Shown: positions 10,476-23,529 of the stretch, in pieces
How the letters are laid out: each line of letters opens with the position of its first letter
Numbering within the stretch: position 1 is the first letter of the stretch
Assembly (NCBI GenBank): GCA_024349245.1
Contig: JALDNG010000041.1
Coordinates: 8,609,001 to 8,673,000 of the forward strand
DNA length: 64,000 nt
Direction: 5' to 3'
Origin: Neodontobutis hainanensis
Lineage: Eukaryota; Chordata; Actinopteri; Gobiiformes; Odontobutidae
Program-made: the position numbers and the translations under genes
Notes under the pieces: generated by a model
The model's database searches: none
The model's input: the letters and a program-made list of their open reading frames with translations, nothing else
What the model was told of the DNA's origin: nothing

Positions 10476-13400
10476 TCCCCTACCCACCTGAGTTTATGTT
10501 TTAAATAGGATAAAATGTTCCAAACAGTAAACATAAAAACATGTAAATACATCCATCCAAAAGTGTTAAACTTTCCACAGCAGGAGGTTTGAAGAAGCTG
10601 TAAACTGCGTCATAAACATAGCAAACATCTCCCCAGGAAGCACAGCACTCCAGCCACGTTGGTTGGATAAGAAGTGTATACTGTAGGCTATAAAAACATG
10701 TCATAAACCCCTTCCAACAAAGATTTATGACACGCTGTTCTCAGTCCGTTTTGTCATTTATCTGAAAGCAAGTATAAGTGAGTCCACAAGTATAGCAAAC
10801 TTTAATTCCAAAGGCTTATAAATAATAAAACGTTGGGTTCTTGGCTGGTGGCATGGGCTCCGTGTGCAGTGCAGTCGTATAAAAGAAGAAGCACTTCTTT
10901 TTAAGTAGACCTTTATTAAACTCTTTCTGGAGTTATTTGATTCATGTACTATCATTAAAGGAGAAACCATGCAGACCGACACATTTTTTTTCTGATCTCT
11001 GTCTCTTCAAGTGTGAGCTGAGTGTTGGGAGATTGACAACCGCCGGCTACAACCACTCACCACTTTCCTACTGTCCCGTCCTAACGGCAGCTTCCACATG
11101 TTTTATGTAACAACTATATATATAGGACACTTCTAATTAAACTGCTGGGTCTTATATTATCAGCAGAGAACATGAAGTTAAGATATTTACAGAGGCTATT
11201 TTCAATTTGATTTCAGAACCACAATGATCTCTGTCAGCACTAGCAATTCAAGCTAGGTTCTACGTTTCAGTATATTTGATCTGTCTTAGTCCTGCAATTA
11301 CCTGGGCATTGTCCAGGCTGTCCATCGCTTTAAATAAAAAGTTTGAATAAGCTCAAGTTTCTTGTACTCCACAGTGAAAACAGTCCACAGGGCATGTCTT
11401 TTACTAGATGCACTGTATTTTCAGGGACTTTGTGTCCAGGCCCTCGTCAAGGCCCCTATCTACTGCAAATCTATTGACAATTTTATCATTCAAGCCTCTC
11501 TTCAAAAACAGATTCATGACATAAATTAAACTCGGTGCGGCGCAGACACAGCATAAATAGCAAAAATGCAGGTGACACCATTTAAGGTAATTGCCTTTGC
11601 ACCTGGCAAAGCAATGGGGCATTTTCACAGGAACAAATCAGCATGCAGCTCAAGTGAAGTGTGGCGGAAACATATGTATAGGGAGGTATCATACAGAGAA
11701 TATCAAAAGATGTCTACTGAGTGCCACAGTGCATTGATGTTCATATTCATATCAACTCAGCATAGGCCTTATTATTGCCACTATTTCCTGGATGCTACTG
11801 TTACAATATCCACTTTTTCCTTTGCTCTAGTTTTATTTTTCTACTTGCTGTTTATTATTAAGCTGAGACGTCTGTATCTTCACCACAGCTGAAAATGCCT
11901 TGTTATGCTTTCCTCTCACACATCCAGGAGGATGTCTGACTTAATCCCCCGGTGTCAAGTCTCGCTGCAGTCCTACCCACAGCCTCAGCACTGACAAATC
12001 TACTAGATCACATCATGATACACTGATGACTGCAATAATGAAACACTATTCCCATGAGAGCTTTGCTAGTTCTCAAATTGTCTCCATTACAGCTGCCAAT
12101 TCCTGACGATTCCCAATACACTTGCTGCCAATCTCCCCAAATGTGTTGCAGGTTGATGACTGTTGAAATATTGCCCAAAACAGAACTAATAAAAGAGTAA
12201 TATGCAATGATTAGCATATATTCATAAATACCACATTATCCCTATTTATATTTGTATCTCGACATAGGAAGGAGGTTGTTGACAGCCATCTTGTATGTTC
12301 AGCTGCTGGGAGGAATTAGTCTCCGAGGACCGGATCATTTTGAGTTGAAGTAACACAGAAAAAAAAACTCAGCACAAACAATACAGCTGAGAACAACAGT
12401 CAGTGGGGTGCTAATGATGAGCTGGAATAAACATGCCACCTATCAGACATGTAAATGCATACCTGCTGAATTTTGATGATGCATAGGTTTTCACATTTGC
12501 CTGATAGTGTTGGATAGTGTTGTTTTTCTTCGAAAAGTCATACATTTTGGCAATTACCATGTCTGTCAGTCAACATGGACTTACATTTGGAGTGACTTTG
12601 CCACATGTAAAATAGAAAAAAGAAAGCAAAAGTAAAGGGTCCATCCAAAACTATACATATTTCACTATTGTAAGTGCTCTAAATTGTGCACACTTTTCAG
12701 GGTTTGGAAAAGGATTACCCTGGCAAAAGTAAAAGTACAAAAGAGGCCTGTTAAATAAACCAAAGAGCACTTTGCAATGACATTAAGCCATATCAGCTAA
12801 TAAAGTAAACCGTGCTCTGACCCAAGTCCGCATGGGTCAACTGGCTCTAGTGTGACTGTGGCTTACTGGATTATAAATTGCTAAAAATGTTTCAACCCTG
12901 CCCTCAACCTGGAACGTTGGTCAAAACTCTTCCTCAACACCACCTCAAGGCCAGAATAAACATGTAGAAGGTATACAGTAGATCCCTTATTTCTTTGTGA
13001 CACACTCATACTTTACCTGTGAGCTGCCATAACATATTCCCACTGTGGTATAATGAATGAATGATAACAAAGCACTATGTGGAACGTCTCAATAACACAC
13101 TGCTCTACAAAGATAAAGTGCAGTATTGGGATTTTTTGTCAAAAAATGAAGACTGAAATTGTGCTTCCTACAGGATCTCAGAGAAATTCTACCAAACAAT
13201 CAGAGATTATCCACTAAATGACTTATTATAAGGATATTCTTACATAAGCCTTTAAGGGAGTCATCATATTCTGTGGGTCAAAGGTCAAATAAGTGGTGAT
13301 GTATTTATTTATTTTATTTTTTTAATGATACGGTACTGCATTACTAGCATTGCACATATATTGATTGTAAAAGGCATGAGGCGGGGTACAAAAAGCCGAC

Positions 13401-15675
13401 ACTTAGAGACAGAAGCTGATGAAGAACAGTTCAAATTCATTCTCTGAGGGCAATTTAGAGTCACCTGTTCACCTGCACATGCATGTTTCTGGGCCGTGGA
13501 ATAAAGCTAGGTTGCCAGGAGATGATCCACATAAGCAATAAATAAAATAAATCTAGAGATGCTCCAAGTTCCCACAATGTAAGACTGTACAAACTTATAC
13601 ATTGTAATTTCTGACACATATAAAGACATTCTGATACTAGGAAGTACTTCCATAGTAATTCTAGAGTATCTCTTTAGAGTTGTTTCCATAAGCCACACTT
13701 TATCTTGGCTTCACACAACCTACTATGTATGTGTGTATCCAGTCAGATGAACTTCAAAATACACGTTAGTTCCAATGGTATCCTCACATCGAGCGGACAA
13801 ATTCCATTAAAGCCTGAGGATATACTTAATAGTAAAATCTATGCGGACTTCCAGAAGTACTCTGAGATCTATTTGGAGTTGTTTGTATCTTGCAGCCAAT
13901 TACAACACAGATAGCTGGACAACTTTAATAAAACCACTTTTCTTCAACAAGGAATATATTTTTCCTAGCCATAAGCATATTCCTCTGATTTTCTTAAACT
14001 TATTAAACACAGCCATGGGGACATTTAGCCTTAGAAGTACTTTTGCATTTCCCAATGCGGATGTGCAGAGGTTCAGAAAAGAGCAACGCTTTATGACCAG
14101 CAAAATTTGCATGCTTTTAAATCAGCAAGCGGTTCCCAATTAGCTGCAACTGTGTGGATGTGTAGATATGAGTCGTACAGCAAGAGCCATGTGCAAAGGT
14201 ATTCACTCCATATACTTAATCCAATTATTGTCTGTCTGTGTTTGTGTATCTCAGAAAAAAAGGCACATACCATATGCTGCATTTGTGGCAGATTTTGTTT
14301 AGTATTAAAACATTTAACATTTAATTAAGTCTAAAAAAAGTAGCCAGTCCCCTGTGGTAGTCTGAGCTCTGTTTCTATTAGGCCAAAGGTTTTAAGATCA
14401 GTTCTGGTGGGGATTAGACACAAACCGAGGAGGATTAGAGGAGCTATACCTAAAAGAGCCGGGGAAGAAAGCTGCTTCCTACACTGTATACAATCCTTTT
14501 ATGCAGCTGTAAGTGACTAGCGGGCGGGGATTTGGGTGGATTTGACTGACTGGGTTCATCAGATGGGAGCAATTTAGGTCTGTGTTATAAAAGAGGTACT
14601 GGCCAACCAGTTTTGTCCCAAACTTTAAGCCCATTTAGGTCACTCGTCCAACTTTGTGCCAGAACTGTATCTTCAAACAACTTCAATATTCAATTCAGCC
14701 GCTCTATACACATACAGCACCTCTGTAGAGAAGTGTTCTCAAGTGAATGGGCAGATAAGATTGTGAACAGATGGCATGTCGTTGTCTTTGTGAGTAGATC
14801 AGGAATAAGAAGCTCCCAGAAGGTACATAATATCATCGGGCACTGTCTGGAATGGGCTGGAGGTGGTTTGAGGGTGGGCAAAGACATATCCAACAGGTGT
14901 TCAATAGCTTTTCGAGCTATTGCCAAGATCATTCCAACAACAACCACCCTACAAGACACACTTAAGAAAAGAGGAAACTGTGCCTTATTTATTATGGAAA
15001 ATTAAAGTAATATAAGAAGAGAAAATAAAGGTATTATTCTATAGATTAAAGGATCATAACTATAGACATTTTGAATCCTAAGAAAAATGTGTGACATGGT
15101 TAATGATCTATGGGCAATAAATTGATGAGATTTTTTTGTTATTTTGGCCAATGTGCAAATGTTAAAAATATATATAAGTATTTTTAATATGATATCTTTA
15201 TAGAGTAATAATTATATATCCTACCTACTCTCGTGGAAAATAGTGGCATACACATTTCTATTTGAGTTGATATATGGATTTAAAAAATAAAGACTTTGAA
15301 AAACATCCATACAGACTCCTGTCTTTGTTGCATGTCTTTTCTAATTTGTTGAACAATAATCAAATGATCACATGCCAGGTAAATACCATTTAGACTAAAA
15401 TTTGTATTATTTTTATCTAAAATGTCCTAACAACTCAAAGCTTGTCCAGAGTTTGTCCAGCTTTTGCTGCATTTTCATGTGTGTCCACACTAGTGTGTTT
15501 TAGGAAGACTAAACAATGAAAATACATTTTTCTAGAAAAATCTGGTACAATAGGTGTGTTGAAGCTGATCTGCAGTGCACACCTGTTACATTTGTGTCCG
15601 ACTTGCTCTGACCTCACAAGTGCAAAAGTGCATCAAACCAAGCGCAACTGTCTCAGCCCTGATTGGGTTTGAGAG
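10476..15675. other. Unique non-coding stretch
   Basis: Five kilobases without recognised exons or repeats. The 130-codon frame at 14613-15005 and the antisense 89-codon frame at 14690-14959 occupy the same DNA and neither has a known domain. About 12000-12230 is mixed-composition DNA with homeodomain-like AT motifs and could be a conserved non-coding element. A DR1-like site lies at 13276-13287. Confidence 0.45.
13276..13287 (+). promoter_or_regulatory. DR1-like nuclear receptor half-site pair
   Basis: GGTCAAAGGTCA is identical to the motif at 6220-6231, with similar flanking bases (GTCAAAGGTCAAAT/A). Confidence 0.35.
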
Positions 15676-15880
15676 TTGATTAAAAACATGCCAACACTAC
15701 ACTGCCCTCTCTCCACAGGACCCCCCATTCACTCAGCCCCCTCTCCTCCACCATCAATGTTTTTTCTGTTAAATCCAGATGAACCATACACAACTGATAA
15801 AAACTGCTTGACATTCATACAAAATACCATGTCTAAAATATGTATTGGAGAAACTGGAAGAACGTTAAAGCACTAATTTA
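15676..15880 (+). mobile_element. Possible Penelope-like GIY-YIG endonuclease scrap
   Basis: The 66-codon frame ends with LTFIQNTMSKICIGETGRTL followed by KH and a stop. In Penelope-like elements the C-terminal GIY-YIG nuclease contains a block of the form C..C.K.YIGETGR.L..R, and the match to IGETGRTLK is close. The expected preceding cysteines are missing, and a stop replaces the following RF.EH segment. About 20 residues support the call, so chance is not excluded. It lies on the opposite strand to the Penelope remnant at 20.5-22.2 kb, so they are separate insertions. Confidence 0.5.
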
Positions 15881-18724
15881 ACCTCACTTTTATTGCACAT
15901 TGTTATCTTATGGTTTTGTTAAAGTCATAATAAGCAGGATTTCCAAAAGAAACTCTGTGATCACACGACGCACCCTCTGTTTTAGTGCTAATCTGTGATG
16001 AACCCGAGACCTGCTGTACAGTTTTGCTCCATTTTCTTTTGATCTGTAAGCCATGATTGGCTGAGAGCTACAAATCCCAAAACCTCCCTGAACAAGAGAA
16101 AAACTGTGGAAAAAAACAGTTGGTTTACAGACTCTCATCTCAACATTGTTTTGGGGTGTTACAGGTGTCCAGGAAGATGATGAGAATTCTGCATCTTCTA
16201 CTTTTAAACTTTTAAAATGTGTGGAAAAAAACAAATCTATTGATCAACTAGTCCCTAACTTTCAAATCACTATCAACAACAACATAAAGACTAACAACAC
16301 ATGTTATATTTACCGTAAATATTTATAAAATCTATTTCTCAATGACAGAATTGAACTTTGAAGGCTTGGACATACTGAGTAATGTGAGTAACATTGCTGC
16401 CATATTAATAATAGTATGCATTAAATATATTTGGTAAATATATCCATGCAAAAATATTGGTTTTATTGTTCATGATTATGGAAATCCCACAGAATCATTT
16501 CTAATCAATTTTCATTTTGTTAGATTTCCTAGTATTTAAAATTGGTGAGTTGTCTTTGCATCTCACTTTTATAGACTGTCCAATCATAAACTACTATTTT
16601 GTCCCAATCAGTGACATAATTATTAGTGTGCAATATAAATAACAAAGGGGGAGATACCCCCGATGTACGCCAGTGTGCATGGTGATTATGACACATAGTA
16701 GACTGTTCAACTCATTTGCATTTCTTTTGCTGAACCCATTCTGGTCAGCCATTGCTCATCTTGCAATGAATATAGAAAGAATCTATTTGAACATCCATTT
16801 TTAACAAGATGAGGGGAACATAAGATTACACCAGTCTGTCTTGAAAAGGGAGCTCTGTCTTTTTAAGGCACAAATGAAAGTGAGAGAAACCCTCTGACAA
16901 GGATGCGTTCTGCTTTTCACAGCCTGAGGCCTTGTTCAATTGATTCAAACAGGCAGGAAATCCAAGGGGTGAGCGGGGACAAACAGACAATTCAAGAGGG
17001 AGAAGAAGAGTACATCTGAGGTCAAACCAAGATGACGGGAAATTGGGAAAGTATCCAAGTCTGGGTAGAAAGTGGAAGAAAAAGGTAAAAATTGGTCTTT
17101 CATGGCAAAAAGTTCAATTTTTGGGGGAGAGTGTCTGGCAGAAAATAAACATATTACGGGAGTGAAATTCAAAAGGTGCCTTTGAAGTGCAACATTTGGA
17201 GGGATGTAACTGCGTGATTCTTACATTTCCTCGTAGGCTGCAACATCAGTTATATGAGTGACAGTGAATTCTTCTGGTGAGATAAATTCACAGGTGAGCG
17301 AGCAAAGCAATTTACTCCCACAGAGATGAAATGGTCAGCTGTCACACCGGATGAAAAGATACAACTTTCAAAGTATTTTTGCCACTTTTTTTAATGACAC
17401 AAATTATGTAGTCGTCAAATAATGACATGTCTTTTTGAGGGAACAGACAGTTTCTGGCTCTAGCTCATTTGCATTGTTGTAAAAAATGATGGCTTGTGTT
17501 TTGCTTAATCATAGTATGACTAATCTGTGTTTAAAGAAGTTTCTATTTCTTCACAAATTAAAACAAGGATACGTTTTTCAGCATGGCAGCATCTGGTCAT
17601 TGTGCCTTCTTACCCTTTTTTTCTTAATGATGCACAAGGAGAGTGATGACACAATTTAATAACAGTTACCTTAAGATGTTATCTAGGCTTTATTATTAAG
17701 GATAGATGAGCATGTTGAGCTTGTACCAGCAAGCTTAGGTCAATCACATTCTTGCATAATGGACCGATCCTATTGGCTGCTGGTCTACACGGCATGTCAA
17801 CACAGAAACAACGGTGGCAAAAGTGTTAATGCTGCTTGCACAGAGAAACAGCTACAAAAATACAATAAAATAAATGAAAAAAAAAAAAGTAATAACGGTG
17901 AGAATGCATCAGTCTAACAATTAAGTGAGAGCTAGACGTTTAAGGTAAGCGCTAGGGATGGTATTATCACAGCATTAACTCAACAGTACAATGTTTACAG
18001 CAGTATTGTGAGTGTGAAACAACAAAACAAATGATACGTTAATCCTCAACCAGTCATTGGGACAATAATTATTTTCATATTCCAAAATATTAAAACAATG
18101 ATTTGTATCTTTGGGCTTAAATTAGGAAAGTCATGAACAGAAATAGCTATTGTTTTATAACTAGGGTTTTACTTTAAGGATTTTAAAGCACTTGTCCATT
18201 GGACAAACCAACAGAAGTAATGTGACTTCTGTTGGTTATTTAGGCATGAATTAAACTGTACTGTATGTGATTATGGGTCATTAAAATGCATGGCCTAACT
18301 AAGTATCAAATTATTTGAAAGTAGCTTACATGTTATTGTATGTATATGTATATGTCATTATTGGTTTACATAATTGTATATAATATCATTTGGTTTGTGT
18401 CCGTGGGGACCCGAATGTGGTTGTAGCCCATTGGCCCCCACCTTACTTGTTCTGGCCCTGCATTAATGTTCAGAAATAACATCTGCTAAGCACTGCTAAG
18501 GAAGTCAATCTACCGATCAAACTGTTGTTTACACCCCTCTGTTTTTTTTGCTGGACACAACGTGTACTTTTTTTATTTTTATTTTGAATGTTCGCTCTTC
18601 AAACGGAACAGTCTGTGGTGACAGAGAATGAGAGAACAAAGCAGGACAGTGCAGGGCTAAAACTGAATAGTTTTAACATTATGTTAGTTGATGTGGGACA
18701 AGGCATTTTCCCTTTTTCCTAATC
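15881..18724. other. Unique non-coding stretch
   Basis: No exon was recognised. The 108-codon minus frame at 15908-16234 and the 75-codon minus frame at 16945-17172 have no known domain. A 12-A run sits near 17878-17889. A 13-bp perfect hairpin is at 18206-18237. Confidence 0.5.
18206..18237. repeat. Perfect 13-bp inverted repeat
   Basis: AACCAACAGAAGT (18206-18218), a 6-base spacer AATGTG, then the exact complement ACTTCTGTTGGTT (18225-18237). No transposon ends were found around it. Confidence 0.9.
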
Positions 18725-19310
18725 ATTAACAAATCAAACTTTATTTGTAAAGCAATTTTCATACTAAGATTGTAGCAAAAAAGTCTCTTGCATGATTAAA
18801 AACAACAAAAATCTTACCCATCCACACAATCCAACATAAACAGATCACCATTCACCCACACCTACATAAGCACGCACGCACGCACACATACATTAAAACA
18901 ATGGCTGAGCACAGAGGAGCCAATAAAGAAGCACTATCAGCAGGAGCTGTCTGCACCAGGGGAAGCCCACCAGCCACCAGGACACTGCCACAGGGCCCTA
19001 GTGCAGTGCACCAGGCCGTCCCAGACCAGCACAGTCCAGCTGAGGAACCGATGGGACAGCATCAAGCAGGCACAGCCAGTAAATAAAAAGAGCTCCCGCC
19101 AAGGAAACACTGGGAAATGCTATAACCATAGAACTAGTCAGTAAACGCTAAAAAGTGCAGCTTAAAAACTAAAATAGTGTCAAACTAATTTTCCTAAAAT
19201 AACTAATACATAAATAAATAAGGACCTAAAATAATATACAATATATATTAATCAAAAGCCAAATTAAAAAGGTGGGTCTTGAGCCTGCTCTTAAAAACTT
19301 TGAACTAGTC
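18725..19310 (-). mobile_element. LINE 3' end with C-terminal coding remnant
   Basis: On the minus strand, 19305-19250 encodes FKSRLKTHLFNLAFD and a stop. FKS.LKTHLF is the C-terminal signature of a large group of fish LINEs. A 3' UTR follows and ends near 18735 with an antisense TTTATTTGTAAAGCA block, the mirror of a TGCTTTACAAATAAA-type tail. The plus-strand 61-codon frame at 18901-19086 lies inside this 3' UTR and is not a gene. The copy is 5'-truncated and inactive. Confidence 0.8.
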
Positions 19311-20460
19311 ATTAACGTGCACTAACACTTACTTTATTTAGCTGCTTATAGCTTCTGTGCCTTTGTAGAGAACAGACATGTCATCGTAGAGAATAGGTAG
19401 ACTAATATATATTTATGACAGGGTTTTATACTTTGACTCCAAGTATCCAGTAGTCTGCTGGAATAAAAACAAATTTTTTTTTGCCCGGAAAACAATTTAA
19501 AATTGTCACAAGAACACTATCAAGACACTTTAGCTCTTGCGATATCACAATATTGTCAATACCGTTACAGCCATAATAAGCGCATCACTTGATGTATGTG
19601 GGGGGAGTGGTGGGTGTTGGTTGGGAGCGTGATGTAGGAGTTTTTTTGTGAGCCTACAAAAGATGCTGCTCCAAAAGCCTAGGGACTTCCCAATAACTTC
19701 TCCCCTTTAAGCTACTGATTAACCTTGTTCAGCCAGGACCGCTCAAATCAATACTAAACAAATTGACATTGCTTCAAGTAAATGCTCTTTAGTTTAAATT
19801 TGGCATGAGCATCTGTTCTGGGACCTCCCTGTCCTTCCAGTGGCATCTCTAAGGCTGGGACAGCAAGAAGAGCGCCCACAATGAATAAAGCAAGAGCATC
19901 AATGACAACTAATATGACATTGAGTCTGTGCATTAAAGGGTGGGTCTGGCTAAATATTGCAAATGATGTGCCTTTAGAGTTCAGCAAGGTTAGCATTTTT
20001 ATTTATATGTTTTCTTTATTTAAATTATATAATCCACATAACATTTGGTATTTATTGTATTGTTGTATGAAGTGGCCTGGTGTGGCATCCTGATGCATTT
20101 CTTATGAGATAGTGTGCAGTTATAGTGAAGAGATTCTGATTTATCTTTCTACCATTTAGTTAAGATTAACCAATTTCCCAACACCGTTATTAAGATGCAC
20201 AATGGACCTTATTATGATGAGAATTTGTAAAGCTGGAAGTGGGGGAACACAGAGAGAGTATTTAGGGGAAGTATTGCACCAGCATCAAGAAGGAATAAAG
20301 GTAAAGGAACATATAGTATTCTGTTATGAAGACTATGGATTTTTGTGTCTTAATATGCCATTTTAACTAATCCGCAAATTATACTGACTAAGTTATAAAT
20401 CAGAATTAAACATGTTTAAAAAAAGGCCACATGAACTTTAAGTTTAAGAAACTTTTCCTG
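19311..20460. other. Unique non-coding stretch
   Basis: No repeat or exon was recognised. Two short opposite-strand frames overlap at 19754-20093 with no domain content. Confidence 0.5.
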
Positions 20461-20569
20461 AAAAACAAAGAGGGGTTGGATCCAGTCAAATAGGTCCCAG
20501 TCCAGTACTCTGGTACCAATTTAGATGTGGTGCAGGGGGAGGATGGTCCAACTACAGGTTCCTTATCGG

Positions 20570-20960
20570 TGGGTACGCAGGTGAAGCAGAAAAGAGTCTG
20601 TCTCGTCTGAGTCTAGCTGTAGATGTTTAATTTTGTTGGCAAAGTTCTGTGAGTTGATACTATGGTGTTGCGAGTGACCTACCAATGGAGCCAAGATGGT
20701 GGTCATGTGTTTGGCAAGACTGAATCTGTGCGGCTCACAAGGGGTCGTAGTGGATTTTCTTCCTTGTGAATTTTGGGTAAGCCATTGGTGTTTGTGTTTA
20801 CAGGATACAGACTGTGGTACTGAAGTAGATCAATGACTTGGTCCTCCTCTGCAGACAGTTGAACTCAGAATTGACCATTTCTCCTGGATAAGTACATCTC
20901 TTCTTAAGTAAACTAAGTCTAGATTCCTTTGCTTGAACCTTTTCTTCAAAATGACCTGGA
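20570..20960 (-). pseudogene. Penelope-like reverse transcriptase remnant
   Basis: Minus-strand reading from 20831 gives YHSLYPVNTNTNGLPKIHKE and then NPLRPLVS, matching the conserved GLPKIHK...PLRPIVS block of Penelope-family reverse transcriptases. After one frameshift (near the LAKHM junction) it continues as AKHMTTILAPLVGHS, then NFANKIKHLQLDSDET, corresponding to the L(A)K.LT.ILAPLVG segment that precedes the catalytic palm. The sequence then loses similarity just where the V(S/T)(F/L)D catalytic aspartate motif should come. Upstream, 20960-20832, a minus frame with SLLKKRCTYPGEM may be the preceding N-terminal part. In intact elements this enzyme copies RNA at exposed 3' ends. This copy cannot work: it is truncated, frameshifted and lacks the catalytic palm. 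Confidence 0.85.
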
Positions 20961-21954
20961 TGACCGAGAACCTTCACAGACAATACTACATGTCAAATAT
21001 TTAGTGTTAAATGTCATATTTTTTATTTATTTTTTTCATTTTTTCCATCTACAGCTTTAGAGTCTCTGGACATGAAAATGCTTAATATTCCAGAACTGAC
21101 TGAATAATAAACACCCCACATTAGGTTTTATAATGTGGTGCAATGTGCCAGTGTAGGCAGAGATTTATGTATTGCATGTGTGAAGTTACAAAAATGGATT
21201 AGATCAACCAAAGCTAACATCCCTTAAACTGAGCATATGTTCCATATTAATATTTCATGAGCACACTGTACATTCACCATGTGGTCCGGATACATTTAGC
21301 CTCTCCTGCTCCCAGGCCGGACATAATTCCCCTCAAGGTCAAAGGTGTTGGCAGCAGAGAGGCAAGTGTTTAAAAGGGTCAGGCGCAGACCGCTAACTGG
21401 TCTCATATGTGAGGGTCTAGACCTGATCCCACTGTGATTCGTCCACTCAGACTGAAGGTCACACACAGGACAACCTCTGCACTCTGATGACTCACCTGCA
21501 TCCCAAGTGGGAACGGGCTTTAGCATTAGAAGGATAACACGTGAGGCAGAAAAATCTATTAACATAGAGTACTGTACTTCTAGAGTAATTTATAGTGCTG
21601 TGTCACTGGAGTAAAAGTCAGTCAAATTAAAATGTCTCTTACTGTGTTACAGTGATTTGGTAGCATTTTATCTCCATCTACGTGAGTGGTGAGTATTTAC
21701 TGAAGGTGGAAGATATAATTCATGTTGCAGGAGCAACAGCATTACTTTTGGACAGTTCTGTGCACCGTGAGTTGTTCTATTTGGATATTTTAATGGTATG
21801 TAATGCCATTTTACAAAAACAAAATTTAACATTCTGTAAATAACTTTCTTCCTAAATTACACCAGCGTATAAGATAAGGCCTGTGTGTGATATTTATGAG
21901 AAATGGGATTGTACAAGCAACCTTTAGAGAACAAGTTTACAAAATGAAGCAAAG

Positions 21955-22190
21955 GTTAAAGCAAAAGCATCTTGACTCAGTTTTCAAGGTGAAGACGTTT
22001 TGTCTTTAATTCCAAGAGACTTTCTCAGTTCTGAGATCAGCTGGTACGAGAACTGAGCGTCTAGCTCTAGAGGGAGGAGCTTGACCTGGAGGGAGGAGCT
22101 TGACCTGAAACTAGACCTGATGGGACCAGGCTGTTCTGGTCACATACTCTTTAACTCTGAAAGGACAGTGTGACTCCTGATGTGAGTCGT
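21955..22190 (-). repeat. Penelope terminal region with degenerate hammerhead-like motif
   Basis: On the minus strand the order is CTGAGAA, a self-complementary-looking segment GTCTCTTGGAATTAAAGAC, then AAAACGTCTTC. Pseudo-LTRs of Penelope-like elements carry hammerhead ribozymes (core CUGAUGA, stem II, GAAA). Here both core blocks are mutated (CTGAGAA, CAAAAC), so activity is unlikely. Upstream are two adjacent copies of a 19-bp unit (see 22070-22107). Confidence 0.55.
22070..22107. repeat. Two tandem 19-bp units
   Basis: GAGGGAGGAGCTTGACCTG occurs twice without a gap or mismatch, within the Penelope terminal region. Confidence 0.95.
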
Positions 22191-23529
22191 TACAAAACAT
22201 ATTTGGCTTTAGCTTTGGTTTCATTATACTTTTGTAAATGTAAGAAACATCGTGTCTTAGACTAAACCAGGCCAGCTGTTTTGAAAGAGGAGTAAAATAT
22301 TTTTTGGGGGAATTTACGAAACACTAATATTTTAGGTTGCTGAGAACACACAATTAACCCATGTTTATAAGTGGTAACATTCCAGCTCAATTTGTATGGC
22401 TACATGCATTTATCTTACAGGTATCAAGGCCCCAGAGAGCTACTGCCTAGGGCCCCCCAATATCTATACAAATGCCTTTGTATGTAAATTAAATAAAGCT
22501 AAAATAAAACAACAATCAGGCGTTTCGTCAGACCTAGCCTAAAGGTTTATCAAACAGCTGCTGTTTGGAAACTGGATTTCCTGCATTTCACCCTGGCTCT
22601 GGTTAAAACAACAAGCGAGTGGCACATTTGTATTCCATTTCCATAAATCTCATAAAGCGTTCACCTTTCTTCCTGTTTGCTCCATTTGCTTCTTCTCCAC
22701 AGATGAAGTCAAAGACAGACGATACGTCTATTTCAATCATCCTCAGTGGTATTGTTGCAGCTCATTGGGCTAAAACACTTTGTCGCTATATCTCTGCCAA
22801 CTGCTTTAATGGTGGAATTTGTATTCCAAAGCATAACTTGTTGTGCGAGTGTTTTCTTTTATCGCAAACAAAAGCAAATGTAACATAAAGGAAGTTCGAC
22901 CTGAGAGTTTTGAGACCCCTCTCTTCAATATGCTGATAAAAGAGCTTGTACCCATTTTCCATAATGGATATGTACTATGTTCATCTGTCGTGCCATTTTG
23001 CATTTACAACTTAATGATGGAAACCATATGTTCCTCTTATTTTTTCCGTTCTGCTGTGAGCACACTGAGTTGCTTTGTTTGTGAATACCTTAAGTGCAAA
23101 GGTGCTGTAAATGTCACCTTTTCATGATGAATTCCTCCCGCGAGCTGAAATCCCATTAAGTCGTTCCCACAGGGTCGCATTTGCCATGATAGGGCCTTGA
23201 AGGACGTCAGAAGCTTGGAATCCCATAGGTCCCATGTGCAGTGTCACCTAATGATTAGTTTGTGCATATGTGTCCTCAACACTAGACAATAGAGTCCCTG
23301 CTGTGAATAATTTAGGTCTGTGGACCTCAAATTCCCCAGTTCTGACTCAGGAATACTAGACAACCTTTGAAGATGTTCTTCTCAGCACGTCATTAAAGAT
23401 CTGACATGTTAAAGGTCCAGAGAAGCCTACTCCTCTATGCTCCCCGCTGACATCTTTGTGATGCAGCTCAGCTTTCACTTAGAAGGTTTAGCAGGGGTCG
23501 GAAGTACATTGCCTTCTTATTACAAATAT
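22191..23529. other. Unique non-coding stretch
   Basis: No recognisable gene or repeat. The overlapping frames at 22619-22888, 22806-23003 and 22843-23127 lie on both strands over the same DNA without domain content. Confidence 0.5.

Larger units (their letters stand above)
20461..22190 (-). mobile_element. Decayed Penelope-like element
   Basis: The inferred extent runs from the terminal, pseudo-LTR-like block near 22190 to the end of the reverse-transcriptase segment near 20570, all read on the minus strand. The middle (about 20980-21950) has no recognisable Penelope domain. It includes a minus frame at 21296-21565 of unknown nature, which may be the remnant N-terminus or unrelated sequence. 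The nuclease domain expected downstream of the reverse transcriptase is not visible. Outer limits are approximate. Confidence 0.6.

Noticed and set aside
14613..15005. 130-codon plus frame as an exon
   Set aside because: No domain or convincing splice sites, and an 89-codon antisense frame covers the same DNA.
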